Assembly (NCBI RefSeq): GCF_015355755.1
Contig: NZ_JACVEE010000001.1
Coordinates: forward strand, 2,638,534-2,702,533
Direction: 5' to 3'
From: Nocardia sp. XZ_19_385
GTDB lineage: Bacteria > Actinomycetota > Actinomycetes > Mycobacteriales > Mycobacteriaceae
DNA: 64,000 nucleotides
Translations under genes and position numbers: made by a program
The notes under the pieces: generated by a model
Database searches by the model: none
What the model saw: only the letters and a program-made list of their open reading frames with translations
What the model was told of the DNA's origin: nothing
Shown: piece by piece, positions 26,972 through 35,077 of the stretch
Layout of the letters: each line of letters starts with the position of its first letter
Numbering within the stretch: position 1 is the stretch's first letter

Positions 26972-27445
26972 GTGGTCGACCAGCATCCGCTGCTTCGAGC
27001 GTCCGGGGCCACCCGGATGCTGGCAGTGCTGGCGCTACTCGCGGGGATCGTCGCCATGCACGCGGGCGTCTTCGCGGTGTCCGCCAGCGGCAGTCATCAC
27101 GCCGCGACCAGCGCGGTGCACAGCGCAGACCACGCCCCGTCGTCCCAGCATGCGCTTGGCTCGGACCACACCGTGGACGGCGGCACCTCGACGCACTTCC
27201 CGAAAACAGCTACCGGAACCGGTTGCGGCGGCGCGGATTGCGACTCCGGGCACGCCGGCCCGCACGGCTGCGTATTCATCCTGACAGCGCTCGGGCTGGC
27301 GCTGATGCTCGTGCTGCTCTACTACGTCGCCGCCGGTCATCCGAGCGGCCCGCTGACATTGCCGCGGCAGTGGCGAGCCGAGCGGGTACGCCCGCCGCCG
27401 TGGACTGTCCTATCCCTGGCCGAATTGTCGATTCTGCGGATCTGA
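26972..27445 (+). CDS. DUF6153-like His-rich membrane protein
   Basis: 157 residues with two membrane helices: one near the N-terminus (MLAVLALLAGIVAMHAGVFAV) and one at about residue 105-120 (LTALGLALMLVLLYYVAA). The extracytoplasmic loop between them is rich in His (at least nine) and Ser/Thr, with a Cys cluster 'GTGCGGADCDSGHAGPHGC', suggesting metal binding. This layout matches DUF6153 proteins of actinobacteria. It is 52 bp upstream of the DUF305 gene and probably co-transcribed. A copper-type palindrome precedes it. GTG start; function unproven. Confidence 0.75.
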   Translation: MVDQHPLLRASGATRMLAVLALLAGIVAMHAGVFAVSASGSHHAATSAVHSADHAPSSQHALGSDHTVDGGTSTHFPKTATGTGCGGADCDSGHAGPHGCVFILTALGLALMLVLLYYVAAGHPSGPLTLPRQWRAERVRPPPWTVLSLAELSILRI

Positions 27446-27497
27446 TGGGCGCTTCGCCCTTCCCGAATCACCCCCCCAATTCCCCAGGAGTACAAGC

Positions 27498-28121
27498 ATG
27501 TTCATCAGTCGTACCCGAATCACCCTGGCCGTCGCGGCAGTCGGCCTGATCGTCGCCGGATGTAGCGACGATTCCGACTCCATGCCCGGCATGGACCACA
27601 GCACGTCGTCCAGCGCGGTGGCCACGTCCGCGCCGGGAGCGCGCACCGATTTCAACGACGCGGATGTCGCCTTCCTGCAAGGGATGTACCCGCATCACGC
27701 CCAGGCCGTGGAGATGGCGAAGCTGGTGCCGGGCCGCAGCCAGAACCCGCAGTTGCTCGCCTTGGCAACGGCGGTGGAGCAGGCGCAGTCGCCGGAGATG
27801 CAGCAGATCAGCACCCTCCTGCAAAGTTTCGGCAAACCGGTGCCGAATGCGGCGGGTGACCATGGCGGGCACGGCGCGACCATGCCCGGCATGATGTCCA
27901 CCGCACAAATGGACGCGCTGCGCGCCGCCACCGGCACGGCGTTCGACCGGCAGTGGCTGGAGCTGATGATCCAGCACCACAAGGGCGCGATCGCCATGGC
28001 CGACACCGAGATCGCGGGCGGCGTCAATCCCGAGTCGGTGGCACTGGCGCGGGCCGTCAACTCCGCGCAGCAGGCCGAAATCGACACGATGAACGGCATG
28101 CTCGCCGGACTGCCGAGCTGA
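27498..28121 (+). CDS. DUF305 lipoprotein
   Basis: 207 residues: signal peptide with lipobox V-A-G-C (residues 19-22), a linker with Met-rich 'SMPGMDHS', then a DUF305 (ferritin-like four-helix) domain with two M-x-x-HH motifs, 'MYPHHAQAVEMAK' and 'MIQHHKGAIAMAD', plus another M-P-G-M between them. DUF305 proteins recur in copper-related loci, and the paired HH and Met residues look like metal ligands; metal identity is inferred. Forms a unit with the upstream His-rich membrane protein gene. Confidence 0.88.
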   Translation: MFISRTRITLAVAAVGLIVAGCSDDSDSMPGMDHSTSSSAVATSAPGARTDFNDADVAFLQGMYPHHAQAVEMAKLVPGRSQNPQLLALATAVEQAQSPEMQQISTLLQSFGKPVPNAAGDHGGHGATMPGMMSTAQMDALRAATGTAFDRQWLELMIQHHKGAIAMADTEIAGGVNPESVALARAVNSAQQAEIDTMNGMLAGLPS

Positions 28122-28134
28122 CGCAGGTCTGACC

Positions 28135-28162
28135 GGGCCCGTGACCCCCAGGTCACGGGCCC
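28135..28162 (+). terminator. Hairpin terminator after the DUF305 gene
   Basis: Perfect 12-bp stem GGGCCCGTGACC / GGTCACGGGCCC with a 4-base loop, starting 14 bp after the stop. Very GC-rich, with a short C/T tail rather than a U-tract. Confidence 0.75.
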
Positions 28163-28292
28163 CTTCGGGGTACAGCTGGGTATCGGTTGCCGACCCAGCT
28201 CACGGGAACGCCGCCAACCCAGTACCGTCGAAACGTCCGATTCCGACCGCGCAGCGTCATCGGGCCCGAGGGATATCAGAGAGGCGTACACG

Positions 28293-28838
28293 ATGCGACG
28301 ACTAGAGCGCGCCGGCCTGGCCGCCGCGGCAGCCGCGACCGCTACCGGCATCATCTTCCTCGGCGCATGTTCCAGACAGGTCGAAGGCGCCGCCGAGGCC
28401 AACCAGACGGAGCTGGCCTCCTACACCTCCGAGGTGACCGCTTCCTCGATCTCGTCCTCGATCGCGGCGTCGTCGTCCAAGGCGGCCGCGTTGGCCTCGG
28501 CCATCGAAACGGCCTGCGACACCTTCGCCGAGGTGACCTCCAAGTCGGTCACCTCGTTCAACGCCTACATCGCCGCGGGTGAAGCCGGCGCTTCCGACGT
28601 GGACGCCAAGGCCGCCGACGCGGTGAACACCCTGCGCGCCGGCGCCACCGAGCTGACCGCGACGCTGACCAGTGATTTGCCCCCGCGCATCGCCGATCCG
28701 CTGCGCGGCTACCGCGACGAAAGCAATACCGTCGCCGACAATGTGGACCGCAAGGTGGATGTCGACACACTCAACGCCTCAGTCGACAGGTTCAACGCGA
28801 GCAAGAACACCGCGCGCGACGCCTGCATGGCCGGATAA
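28293..28838 (+). CDS. Alanine/serine-rich lipoprotein, helical, unknown function
   Basis: 181 residues. N-terminal signal with Ala-rich core and lipobox L-G-A-C, then a long region of predicted helices with low-complexity Ser/Ala tracts (EVTASSISSSIAASSSKAAALASAIE). Two Cys residues (ETAC and ARDAC) may form a disulfide closing a helical hairpin. No family recognised. AGAGAGG precedes the ATG at a good distance. It converges with the metallophosphoesterase gene; the stops are about 10 bp apart without an evident hairpin. Confidence 0.72.
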   Translation: MRRLERAGLAAAAAATATGIIFLGACSRQVEGAAEANQTELASYTSEVTASSISSSIAASSSKAAALASAIETACDTFAEVTSKSVTSFNAYIAAGEAGASDVDAKAADAVNTLRAGATELTATLTSDLPPRIADPLRGYRDESNTVADNVDRKVDVDTLNASVDRFNASKNTARDACMAG

Positions 28839-28847
28839 CCGCTCGCC

Positions 28848-29687
28848 TCAGGCGATTTCGCGTTCCGCGGCGACTTCGGGCGCATACGGCAGCGGCAGCA
28901 CCAGCCAGGAGTCCGAGGCCTCGTAGCCGATCGGGTGCGAGGCGTCCGGATCGGCGCCGAGACCTTCCACCCGGGTATCGCCGAGGTGGTCGGTGTAGCG
29001 GTAGTGCAGATGCCCGTGCAGCAGCAGCCGGGGCCGCAGGGTGTCGGTCACGCGTTGGATGCGGTCCTGGTTCGGCAGGCATTCGGGGAGGTTCTTGCGG
29101 TTCCAATCCGGGTCGGCAGCCCGCGGCTTGTCGTGGGTGAGCAGCACATCCACCGGGTCGGTGTCGGCGAGCAGCGCGTCGCATTCGTCGTCGGTCATCT
29201 GCTCTTCTGGGAACCACAGCGTGCCCTCGGTCGCCGGGTGTCGGGCGGAGCCGAACTGTCTGCGCCGCTCGGCTTTTCGTGCCCGCTGCGCTTCGGCGGC
29301 CAGTCGCCAGCCCTTGTCCACCGAGTAGGCCCCGCCGAAGGCGGCGAACCGGGTGCCGTCCCAGGTCCATCGCTGTCCGCGCGGTGCGTAGCGAATGTTC
29401 TTGCGGCACACCAGGAAGCCCTCGTCGTCCAGCTCGGAGCCATAGCGTTCGTGCAGCAGCGAGGATTTGTCGTGATTGCCGTCCAGGAAATACACCCGGA
29501 CCTTCTTCTTGCGGGCGACCCGGTCCACCACATCGAAGTAGCGCCGCCCGGCGGCGGTGTGCTCCCAGGCGCCGAAATCGCCGAGCACGAACATTCTTTC
29601 GCACTCTTCGCGCACGGCGACCTGCAGCAGGTCGAGGGCATGGCTGGTGTTGCCGTGCAGATCCCCGGTCATCAGAACGCTCCCCAT
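28848..29687 (-). CDS. Calcineurin-like metallophosphoesterase
   Basis: Cytoplasmic dimetal phosphoesterase of 279 residues. The metallophosphatase motifs appear in order: MTGDLHGN (D-x-H), 'VLGDFGAWEH' (G-D), 'YFLDGNHDKSS' (G-N-H-D/E), 'VLLTHDKPR' and 'LLLHGHLHYRY' (G-H-x-H). The shape resembles phage/bacterial metallophosphoesterases acting on nucleotides or phosphoproteins; the substrate is unknown. ATG 29687 is preferred because the domain starts within six residues; an upstream in-frame ATG at 29792 would add an unrelated basic stretch. Confidence 0.88.
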   Translation of the reverse strand: MGSVLMTGDLHGNTSHALDLLQVAVREECERMFVLGDFGAWEHTAAGRRYFDVVDRVARKKKVRVYFLDGNHDKSSLLHERYGSELDDEGFLVCRKNIRYAPRGQRWTWDGTRFAAFGGAYSVDKGWRLAAEAQRARKAERRRQFGSARHPATEGTLWFPEEQMTDDECDALLADTDPVDVLLTHDKPRAADPDWNRKNLPECLPNQDRIQRVTDTLRPRLLLHGHLHYRYTDHLGDTRVEGLGADPDASHPIGYEASDSWLVLPLPYAPEVAAEREIA

Positions 29688-29752
29688 CCGGCAATGATGG
29701 CAGGCTCGGAGGCGGGCGGCAGCTGGATTTATCGACGGCCGGGGCGGCGGGA

Positions 29753-30163
29753 TCAGACGCTGGCGTGTGGTTGCACGGATAGCACTGGGCAACTGGGGAT
29801 TTCAGCGCACATCAGGAGGTCGTCGCAACCTGCCGACAGTGCTGCTTTCAGGGTGTCGCGGACAGTGGTGAGCTCGGCGAGTTTCGCGTCGACTGCTGCG
29901 AGCTTTGCCGCGGCGCTGTGTTTCACGCTGGTTCGGCGGCGGGAGGCCAGGAGATCTGCGACCTCCGCCAAGGTGAAGCCGAGGCGCTGGGCTGCTTTGA
30001 TGGCCCGCAGTGTGGTGAGGGTTTCGCGCGGATACACCCGATGTCCGCCCAGCGAGCGCTGCGGCTTCGGGAGTAGGCCGCGCCGTTCGTAGTACCGCAA
30101 GGTCTGGACATTCACACCCGCGGCCGCTGCCACCTGGCCCGTGCGTAATCCGAAGTCGTTCAT
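29753..30163 (-). CDS. MerR-family transcriptional regulator with C-terminal cysteines
   Basis: 136 residues. MerR winged helix: GQVAAAAGVNVQTLRYYERRGLL at residues 9-31, then 'RVYPRETLTTLRAIKAAQRLGFTLAEVADLL' and a dimerisation helix. The C-terminus holds three cysteines, C113, C119 and C125 (AGCDDLLMC, IPSCPVL), arranged like those of metal-sensing MerR proteins, so metal or thiol-reactive sensing is likely. The ATG at 30163 overlaps the stop of the upstream gene by 4 bp (ATGA), so both genes are expressed together, probably from the 19-bp-spacer promoter at 30506-30536. Confidence 0.9.
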   Translation of the reverse strand: MNDFGLRTGQVAAAAGVNVQTLRYYERRGLLPKPQRSLGGHRVYPRETLTTLRAIKAAQRLGFTLAEVADLLASRRRTSVKHSAAAKLAAVDAKLAELTTVRDTLKAALSAGCDDLLMCAEIPSCPVLSVQPHASV

Positions 30164-30498
30164 GATGTTTCCTGTTCTCCGAGCATCGTCGCCACCCTCC
30201 GCCGCAGCGCATCGAGCACCTCGATGCGACCGATTGGTACTGCGATGCTCATGATCAGATCCGCGCCGGCTGTACCGAACTCGAAGCTGAAGAACGAACA
30301 GCACGCGGTTTCCAGTGCTGCGAGGTCGCGCGCCCGGGACTCACACGCCGGATCGACCACCAATTCCAGCCGGGTGCGCTCCGGCTGCCGCATCCCACGG
30401 ACCGCCTCGGCGAAGAACCGATCGAACTCCGCGACCCGCATCGGCTGCTCCGCCGTCGGCAGTGTGCAGGCTTCCGAAACCCAGGCGTGCTGTTCCAT
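30160..30498 (-). CDS. Conserved Cys-containing small protein co-encoded with MerR
   Basis: 112 residues, no signal or membrane segment. Seen: 'VSEACTLPTAEQPMRVAEFDRFFAEA', then 'LALETACCSFFSFEF' with a vicinal Cys pair (C66-C67), plus C11 and C52. I recall similar hypothetical proteins next to MerR genes in actinomycetes but know no function. The vicinal cysteines suggest metal or metalloid binding, or redox activity. The gene is first in the two-gene unit; its start lies about 8 bp from the predicted -10, so the mRNA may be leaderless. Confidence 0.78.
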   Translation of the reverse strand: MEQHAWVSEACTLPTAEQPMRVAEFDRFFAEAVRGMRQPERTRLELVVDPACESRARDLAALETACCSFFSFEFGTAGADLIMSIAVPIGRIEVLDALRRRVATMLGEQETS

Positions 30499-30505
30499 AA
30501 CCCCA

Positions 30506-30536
30506 CGGTAAGCCTGTACCTGGGTACCGATTGCAA
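30506..30536 (-). promoter_or_regulatory. MerR-type promoter with 19-bp spacer
   Basis: On the minus strand: TTGCAA (30536-30531) as -35, a 19-base spacer, then TTACCG (30511-30506) as a poor -10. The spacer holds the repeat GGTACC...GGTACA. A 19-20 bp spacer with an internal repeat is the hallmark of promoters twisted open by MerR activators. The downstream MerR gene is the likely regulator. Confidence 0.6.
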
Positions 30537-30562
30537 GGTCGGGTTTCGGGAGCCCGCACCAC

Positions 30563-31363
30563 TCACGCGGCTAGACGGCCGGTGGTCGTGTAAATCCGCA
30601 GCGACCACAGGCGAAGGTCTGGCCGGGTGAAGGCCTCGCCCAGAGTGTCGAGATCGCCCGGAGCCAGACCGGCCGCGGTCAGTGGGCCGGGCAGTAGCAG
30701 GGTGTGCAGCCGGAACAGGGCACAGCCGGGGCTGCCGCCGGGCCAGATCTCCCCGATGCCCGTGGACCACACGTCGGACAGGCCTGCGGCGTGGAAGACG
30801 GCGGGCGTACGCCTGGCCCAGGAGAAGTCGATGCCCGCGAGACCGGCCACGGCATGCATGGCGTCGCCGAATCTGCTGACGGCCGCGGCGGCTTCCACGG
30901 TCGGTGCGGTGATGACGAAATCCTCCTGCGGGCCGTCCCAATCCGAGACCACCAGCACGCCGCCCGGCGCCAATGCCGAGGTGAGCTGGCGCAATACGGC
31001 TTCGCGCTCGGGCAGGTGCATCAGGACCAGCCGCACGTGGATCAGGTCGAAGGTGCCGGGCGGCGCGTCGACGCGGATATCGTGGCGGCGGATCTCGATG
31101 CAGTCGTGCGGTGGGATGTGGTGCGGCTCCAGGTCGGTCGCGAGCACCGACCCGGTCGGGCCGACCGTGGTGGCCAGCCAGTGCGCGATGTTGCCGTTGC
31201 CCGCGCCGATATCCCAGCAGCGCCACCCGCTGGTCACACCGGTTTCCCGGAGGACGCCGACGGTGTGGGCGTTGAGGATGTCGCACAGCAGTCGAAACTG
31301 CTCCGCGGCCTTTTCATTTGCGTTGTCGAAGACGTACTCACCATGGACCGGAGCGGCGCGCAT
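30563..31363 (-). CDS. Class I SAM-dependent methyltransferase
   Basis: 266 residues. Motif I 'WDIGAGNGNIAHWLA', acidic motif II 'VLATDLEP', motif near 'FDLIHVRLVLMHLPER', and post-motif 'LAPGGVLVVSDWDG' define a UbiE/COQ5-like small-molecule methyltransferase. The substrate is unknown and no biosynthetic partner genes adjoin. The ATG at 31363 follows a GGGGGTG ribosome-binding stretch; the frame is open upstream to 31498 but that part reads as unstructured Arg/Pro sequence. An inverted repeat GTTTCC...GGAAAC lies in the leader, near 31390-31409. Confidence 0.85.
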   Translation of the reverse strand: MRAAPVHGEYVFDNANEKAAEQFRLLCDILNAHTVGVLRETGVTSGWRCWDIGAGNGNIAHWLATTVGPTGSVLATDLEPHHIPPHDCIEIRRHDIRVDAPPGTFDLIHVRLVLMHLPEREAVLRQLTSALAPGGVLVVSDWDGPQEDFVITAPTVEAAAAVSRFGDAMHAVAGLAGIDFSWARRTPAVFHAAGLSDVWSTGIGEIWPGGSPGCALFRLHTLLLPGPLTAAGLAPGDLDTLGEAFTRPDLRLWSLRIYTTTGRLAA

Positions 31364-31515
31364 CAGAACACCCCCGAACGTCGGCGTTTGGTTTCCTAAC
31401 AATGGGAAACCCCACGGCGCACGAAAACAAGGCCCAAAAGACCCTTCCCAAACGGGATGCGGGGGCGCACGAGCGGCGCGGCATCGGCACCGTGTCACCG
31501 TCCATGCCGGTCTGA

Positions 31516-32568
31516 TCAGGGCAGTTGTCCCCAGTCACGGCGGTAGGCGGCCCAATCCTGGGGTGTGGCAGCGAAATCGACGTACAGCGCGACGCCGAAG
31601 GTTTGCCGGTGTCGATCGTCGCGGCCCAGGGCCAGGCGGATGCCGCGGATCGCGGCGGGAACGGTTTCCGCGGCGCCGTGGTGGGCGATGTCGTCGGCCC
31701 AGAAAGCGGGAGCGCCCATGAGCAAGTCGACTTCGGCGGGGGTGACGGCCAGCGCGAGCGAGGTCTGCTGGGCGACGTAACCGCCGTAGAGGGATTGGGT
31801 CGGCATCGCGGTGTCGTAGGACATCACCGCGACCTGGTCGACGCGGCGCGCGACCTCCGCGAAATAGGCTTGGGACCACCACTTTCCGTGGTCGCGCAGG
31901 GCGATACCAACCGAGTGCAAGCCCGGTAGCGGGTCGATCTGCGGCGCCGAAACCGACAGCGGCACGTTGCGGCTCTTGGTGACCGCCCGCACCTGTCCAA
32001 GGATCGAGAGGAAGTCGCTCGAGCCCGAACGGACCGGCTCCAGATCCAGGTGCACGCCGTCGAATCCGAGGTCGAGCACCTTTCGCGCGGCAGCGGTGAT
32101 GTTGGCGCGCGTCGCTGGATCGGCCATGTCGAGGTCGTCGAATTCGGGCTCGACGAGCTGGCCGAGCCAGGACTGCACCCGGATTCCGGGCAGGCTGCGG
32201 TGCACCGCGTCGGTGAACCAGCGGGCCTGCGGATGGAGGTCGTCCGGCACGCTGCCGTCGCGCGCGAACGGTCCGGTGTGGACGAACAGGTCCTTGATGC
32301 CGGTGCCGGACAGCAGTGTCGCCAGGGCGGCGATATCGGCGTCGGTCTTGCGGCCGTCGACCCAGGCATGGCCCAGCCACACCGCGTCGCGGCCTCGGGT
32401 TCGCGCGTCCGCCGGTGGGTCGCCCGCGTATTCAAGCCGCAGCGCGACCGCCAGCCCGGCCACCGTGGTGAGCAGCAAGGCGAACACCAGCCCGGCGATC
32501 ACCCCCGCTCGCCGCCACCGTGACCAACGCCGCCACCGCGCACCGACTGCCCCGAAGAATGCTCGCAC
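31516..32568 (-). CDS. Membrane-anchored GH18-like TIM-barrel hydrolase
   Basis: 350 residues. A basic cytoplasmic N-terminus and one membrane helix (AGVIAGLVFALLLTTVAGLAVAL) anchor an extracytoplasmic TIM-barrel. The active-site-like strand 'LGFDGVHLDLEPV' resembles the GH18 D-x-x-D-x-D-x-E pattern (here D-G-V-H-L-D-L-E), so a catalytic Glu is present. Other barrel blocks are 'IRVQSWLGQLV' and 'VDQVAVMSYDTAMP' (Y-D as in GH18). A cell-wall or exopolysaccharide glycosidase is plausible; substrate not readable. No operon partner. Confidence 0.78.
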   Translation of the reverse strand: MRAFFGAVGARWRRWSRWRRAGVIAGLVFALLLTTVAGLAVALRLEYAGDPPADARTRGRDAVWLGHAWVDGRKTDADIAALATLLSGTGIKDLFVHTGPFARDGSVPDDLHPQARWFTDAVHRSLPGIRVQSWLGQLVEPEFDDLDMADPATRANITAAARKVLDLGFDGVHLDLEPVRSGSSDFLSILGQVRAVTKSRNVPLSVSAPQIDPLPGLHSVGIALRDHGKWWSQAYFAEVARRVDQVAVMSYDTAMPTQSLYGGYVAQQTSLALAVTPAEVDLLMGAPAFWADDIAHHGAAETVPAAIRGIRLALGRDDRHRQTFGVALYVDFAATPQDWAAYRRDWGQLP

Positions 32569-32749
32569 CGCACCCGCCCCGAATCTCTCGCCCCGAGTTC
32601 GGCGAATCCTCCACCCCGGCAGCTCTCTTGCAGCCTACCGATCGGAGGACCACACAAGATCGATCCACAGCCGTCCACACCCACGATGAGCAGGGACAAC
32701 GAGACATCCCACGATTGAAGTGGTCGCGTGTACTATTCGGCCGAACCAT

Positions 32750-32884
32750 CTCACTGCGGGAGCTCGGGCACGGCCGGGCTGAGAGGGCGGACCGATCCGT
32801 AGCGACTGCTCGCAGATCGCTCGCAAGGGTCAGTTCCGCCGACCGCGCGAACCTGTCCGGGTAATGCCGACGTAGGGAAAGTGC
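32750..32884 (+). ncRNA. TPP (thiamine pyrophosphate) riboswitch
   Basis: THI-box aptamer. Conserved core elements are in order: CTGAGA at 32779-32784 (pyrimidine-sensor side), GAACCTG at 32849-32855, and GGGTAATGCCGACGTAGGGA at 32859-32878 (pyrophosphate-sensor side with the terminal AGGGA). The outer stem can form CACT/AGTG (about 32752 and 32879). A longer variable arm (about 32790-32848) separates the halves. The AGGGA lies directly in front of the permease start, so control is probably at translation initiation: TPP binding would hide the ribosome site. Confidence 0.95.
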
Positions 32885-32892
32885 TCGAAGTT

Positions 32893-34251
32893 ATGTCTGT
32901 TCCAAACGAAGCGCACGAGGCGCCGCTCACCCTCGACCAGCCCGCACCCCGGGTGCTGTCATTCTGGGATCAGAGCGCGTTCTGGGCGAATCTCGGCGTC
33001 AGCCTGTTCGCGTTCTCCGGCGCCTACACGGTGCTCGCCCCGAATACCGAGGGCGCGCTGCAACTGTCCATCGCGGCGGGCATCGTCGCGATGATCATCG
33101 GCACCGTGGTCGGCGGGCTGATGCTCGGCCTGGCCGCGGTCCCGGGCTCGCAGACCGGTCAACCGGCCATGGTGCTGCTGCGCGGCCTGTTCGGCGCGAA
33201 ACTCAGCTACCTGCCGACGATCCTGAACATCGCCCAGCTGATCGGCTGGGGCACCTTCGAGCTGATCGTCATCGGCAGCGCCGCGGAGGAACTGTTCGGC
33301 GGCGGGCCGCGCTGGCTGTATGTGGTCGGGGCGGGCGTGATCACCGTGGCCCTGACGATCTGGCCGCTCGGCTCGGTACGGATGCTGCGCCGATTCGTCA
33401 CCATCGGTGTGGTGATCGCGCTGGCCTGGTTCTACATCCAGTTCTTCCGGGCGGGTATCCCCGATCTGACCGCCAACCCGGGCCCGAAGGGCAGCGGCCC
33501 GTTCGGCGTCGACTGGAGTCTGTTCTGGATCGCCACCGACGCGGCGCTGGCCGTCTCGATCTCCTGGATGCCGGTGGCCGCCGACTACACCCGCCATTCC
33601 AAGAGCAGCCGGGCGGCGTTCGGCGCGGCCAGCGGGTCCTACGCGCTGACCCAGATCGTCGCCTACATCCTCGGCCTGCTCGCCTTGGCCTTGGCCACCA
33701 GCGACAGCGGCACCTACGGTCCGTTCCTGCATGTCACGCTGGGCGCTTTGTTCTTCTTCATTCTGGTGCTCCGCGAAGCCGATCAGTCCTTCGCCAACGT
33801 CTACTCCACGGCCATCTCGATCCAGAACCTGTGGCCGCGCATCGACCGGCGGATCCTGACGATCGGGCTCGGTGCGCTGATCACGTTGCTCGCGCTGTGG
33901 CTGCAGATGGACGACTACTTCGGATTCCTCGGCCTGATCGGTTCGGTGTTCGTGCCGCTGCTGGGTGTGCTGGTCGCCGATTTCTTCTTGCGCGCCAAGG
34001 GTTCCTGGAACACCGCCGAGGACGCGCCGTCGCGCTGGGGCATGGTCTTCGCGTGGCTGGTGGGCCTGTCGGTGTACCAGCTGATCAACCCGGGCGACGC
34101 GGGCGCGTGGACCCGGTTCTGGGTGAATGTTCAGGAGGCGCTGGGCTTCACCAAGCAGGCTTGGATGAGCGCGTCGCTGCTGTCGTTCCTGGCGGCGGGC
34201 CTGGTGGCCTGGCTGGTCGGCCGCGTTTCGGCGACCCGTTCGCCGCGGTAA
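32893..34251 (+). CDS. NCS1-family permease under TPP riboswitch control (probable thiamine-precursor transporter, CytX-like)
   Basis: 452-residue, about 12-helix purine/cytosine/thiamine permease family protein. Seen: the N-terminal 'RVLSFWDQSAFWANLGVSLFAFSGAYTVLAP' (NCS1 helix 1 region), 'AMVLLRGLFGAKLSYLPTILNIAQLIGWGTFELIVIG' (helix 3), and 'MPVAADYTRHSKSSRAAFGAASG'. The TPP riboswitch directly upstream points to uptake of thiamine or its pyrimidine precursor (hydroxymethylpyrimidine), as for CytX. Start: ATG 32893, or GTG 32881 which is too close to AGGGA. The DUF72 gene follows after 16 bp and may share the transcript. Confidence 0.9.
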   Translation: MSVPNEAHEAPLTLDQPAPRVLSFWDQSAFWANLGVSLFAFSGAYTVLAPNTEGALQLSIAAGIVAMIIGTVVGGLMLGLAAVPGSQTGQPAMVLLRGLFGAKLSYLPTILNIAQLIGWGTFELIVIGSAAEELFGGGPRWLYVVGAGVITVALTIWPLGSVRMLRRFVTIGVVIALAWFYIQFFRAGIPDLTANPGPKGSGPFGVDWSLFWIATDAALAVSISWMPVAADYTRHSKSSRAAFGAASGSYALTQIVAYILGLLALALATSDSGTYGPFLHVTLGALFFFILVLREADQSFANVYSTAISIQNLWPRIDRRILTIGLGALITLLALWLQMDDYFGFLGLIGSVFVPLLGVLVADFFLRAKGSWNTAEDAPSRWGMVFAWLVGLSVYQLINPGDAGAWTRFWVNVQEALGFTKQAWMSASLLSFLAAGLVAWLVGRVSATRSPR

Positions 34252-34267
34252 CTGCCACCATGGTCGG

Positions 34268-35077
34268 ATGGGCGAGATCCGGATCGGCACCTCGGGCTGG
34301 CTGTACCCGCCGTGGCGGGGCGTGTTCTATCCCGAGGGCCTGGTGCAACGCCGTGAACTCGCCTATCTGGCAGAGCAGTTCGAAACCGTAGAGATCAACG
34401 GTTCGTTCTACGCGCTGCAGAAGCCTGCCAGCTACCAGAAGTGGGCCGAACAGACGCCGGACGACTTCGTATTCGCCGTCAAGGGCAGCCGTTTCATCAC
34501 CCACATGAAGCGGCTGCGCGACGGCGACACGCTGCTGTCGAACTTCCTCGCCTCCGGGGTTCTCGCGCTAGGCCCGAAACTGGGACCATTCCTGTGGCAG
34601 TTGCCGCCGAACTTCGCCTTCGACCCCGCCTTGCTCGCGGATTTCTTTACCCGCCTCCCCCGGAGCACTACCGAGGCAGCGAAGATCGCAAGCCACCACG
34701 ACCATCGCGTCGACCCGGCCTGGCTCACCACCGATGCCGACCGTCCGATCCGCCACGCCCTCGAAATCCGCCACCCCAGCTTCGTCACACCCGAATTCCC
34801 GGCCCTGCTCCGCGAATTCGGCATCGCGCTGGTCGTCGCCGACACTGCGGGCAAATATCCCGCCCTCGAGGAAATCACCACCGATTTCACCTACATCCGC
34901 CTGCATGGCCATGAAGAGCTGTATGTCAGCGGCTACACCGACGAAGGGCTCGACATGTGGGCCGGCAAGATTCGCGATTGGGCTCTGCATGGCGATGTCT
35001 ATGTCTACTTCGACAACGATGCGAAGGTGATGGCGCCGCGAGATGCCCTTGCTTTGAAATCGCGGCTTGCCTACTGA
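34268..35077 (+). CDS. DUF72 domain protein (YecE-like TIM barrel)
   Basis: 269 residues, the usual DUF72 length. Signature start 'IRIGTSGWLYPPWRGVFYPEG', then 'FETVEINGSFYALQKPASYQKWAEQTPDDFVFAVKGSRFITH', and the C-terminal 'YIRLHGHEELYVSGYTDEGLDMWA' with 'VYVYFDNDAKVMAPRDAL'. All hallmark blocks are present. The biochemical role of DUF72 is not established. It is likely co-transcribed with the TPP-controlled permease (16-bp gap), though no thiamine link is known for the family. Confidence 0.92.
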   Translation: MGEIRIGTSGWLYPPWRGVFYPEGLVQRRELAYLAEQFETVEINGSFYALQKPASYQKWAEQTPDDFVFAVKGSRFITHMKRLRDGDTLLSNFLASGVLALGPKLGPFLWQLPPNFAFDPALLADFFTRLPRSTTEAAKIASHHDHRVDPAWLTTDADRPIRHALEIRHPSFVTPEFPALLREFGIALVVADTAGKYPALEEITTDFTYIRLHGHEELYVSGYTDEGLDMWAGKIRDWALHGDVYVYFDNDAKVMAPRDALALKSRLAY

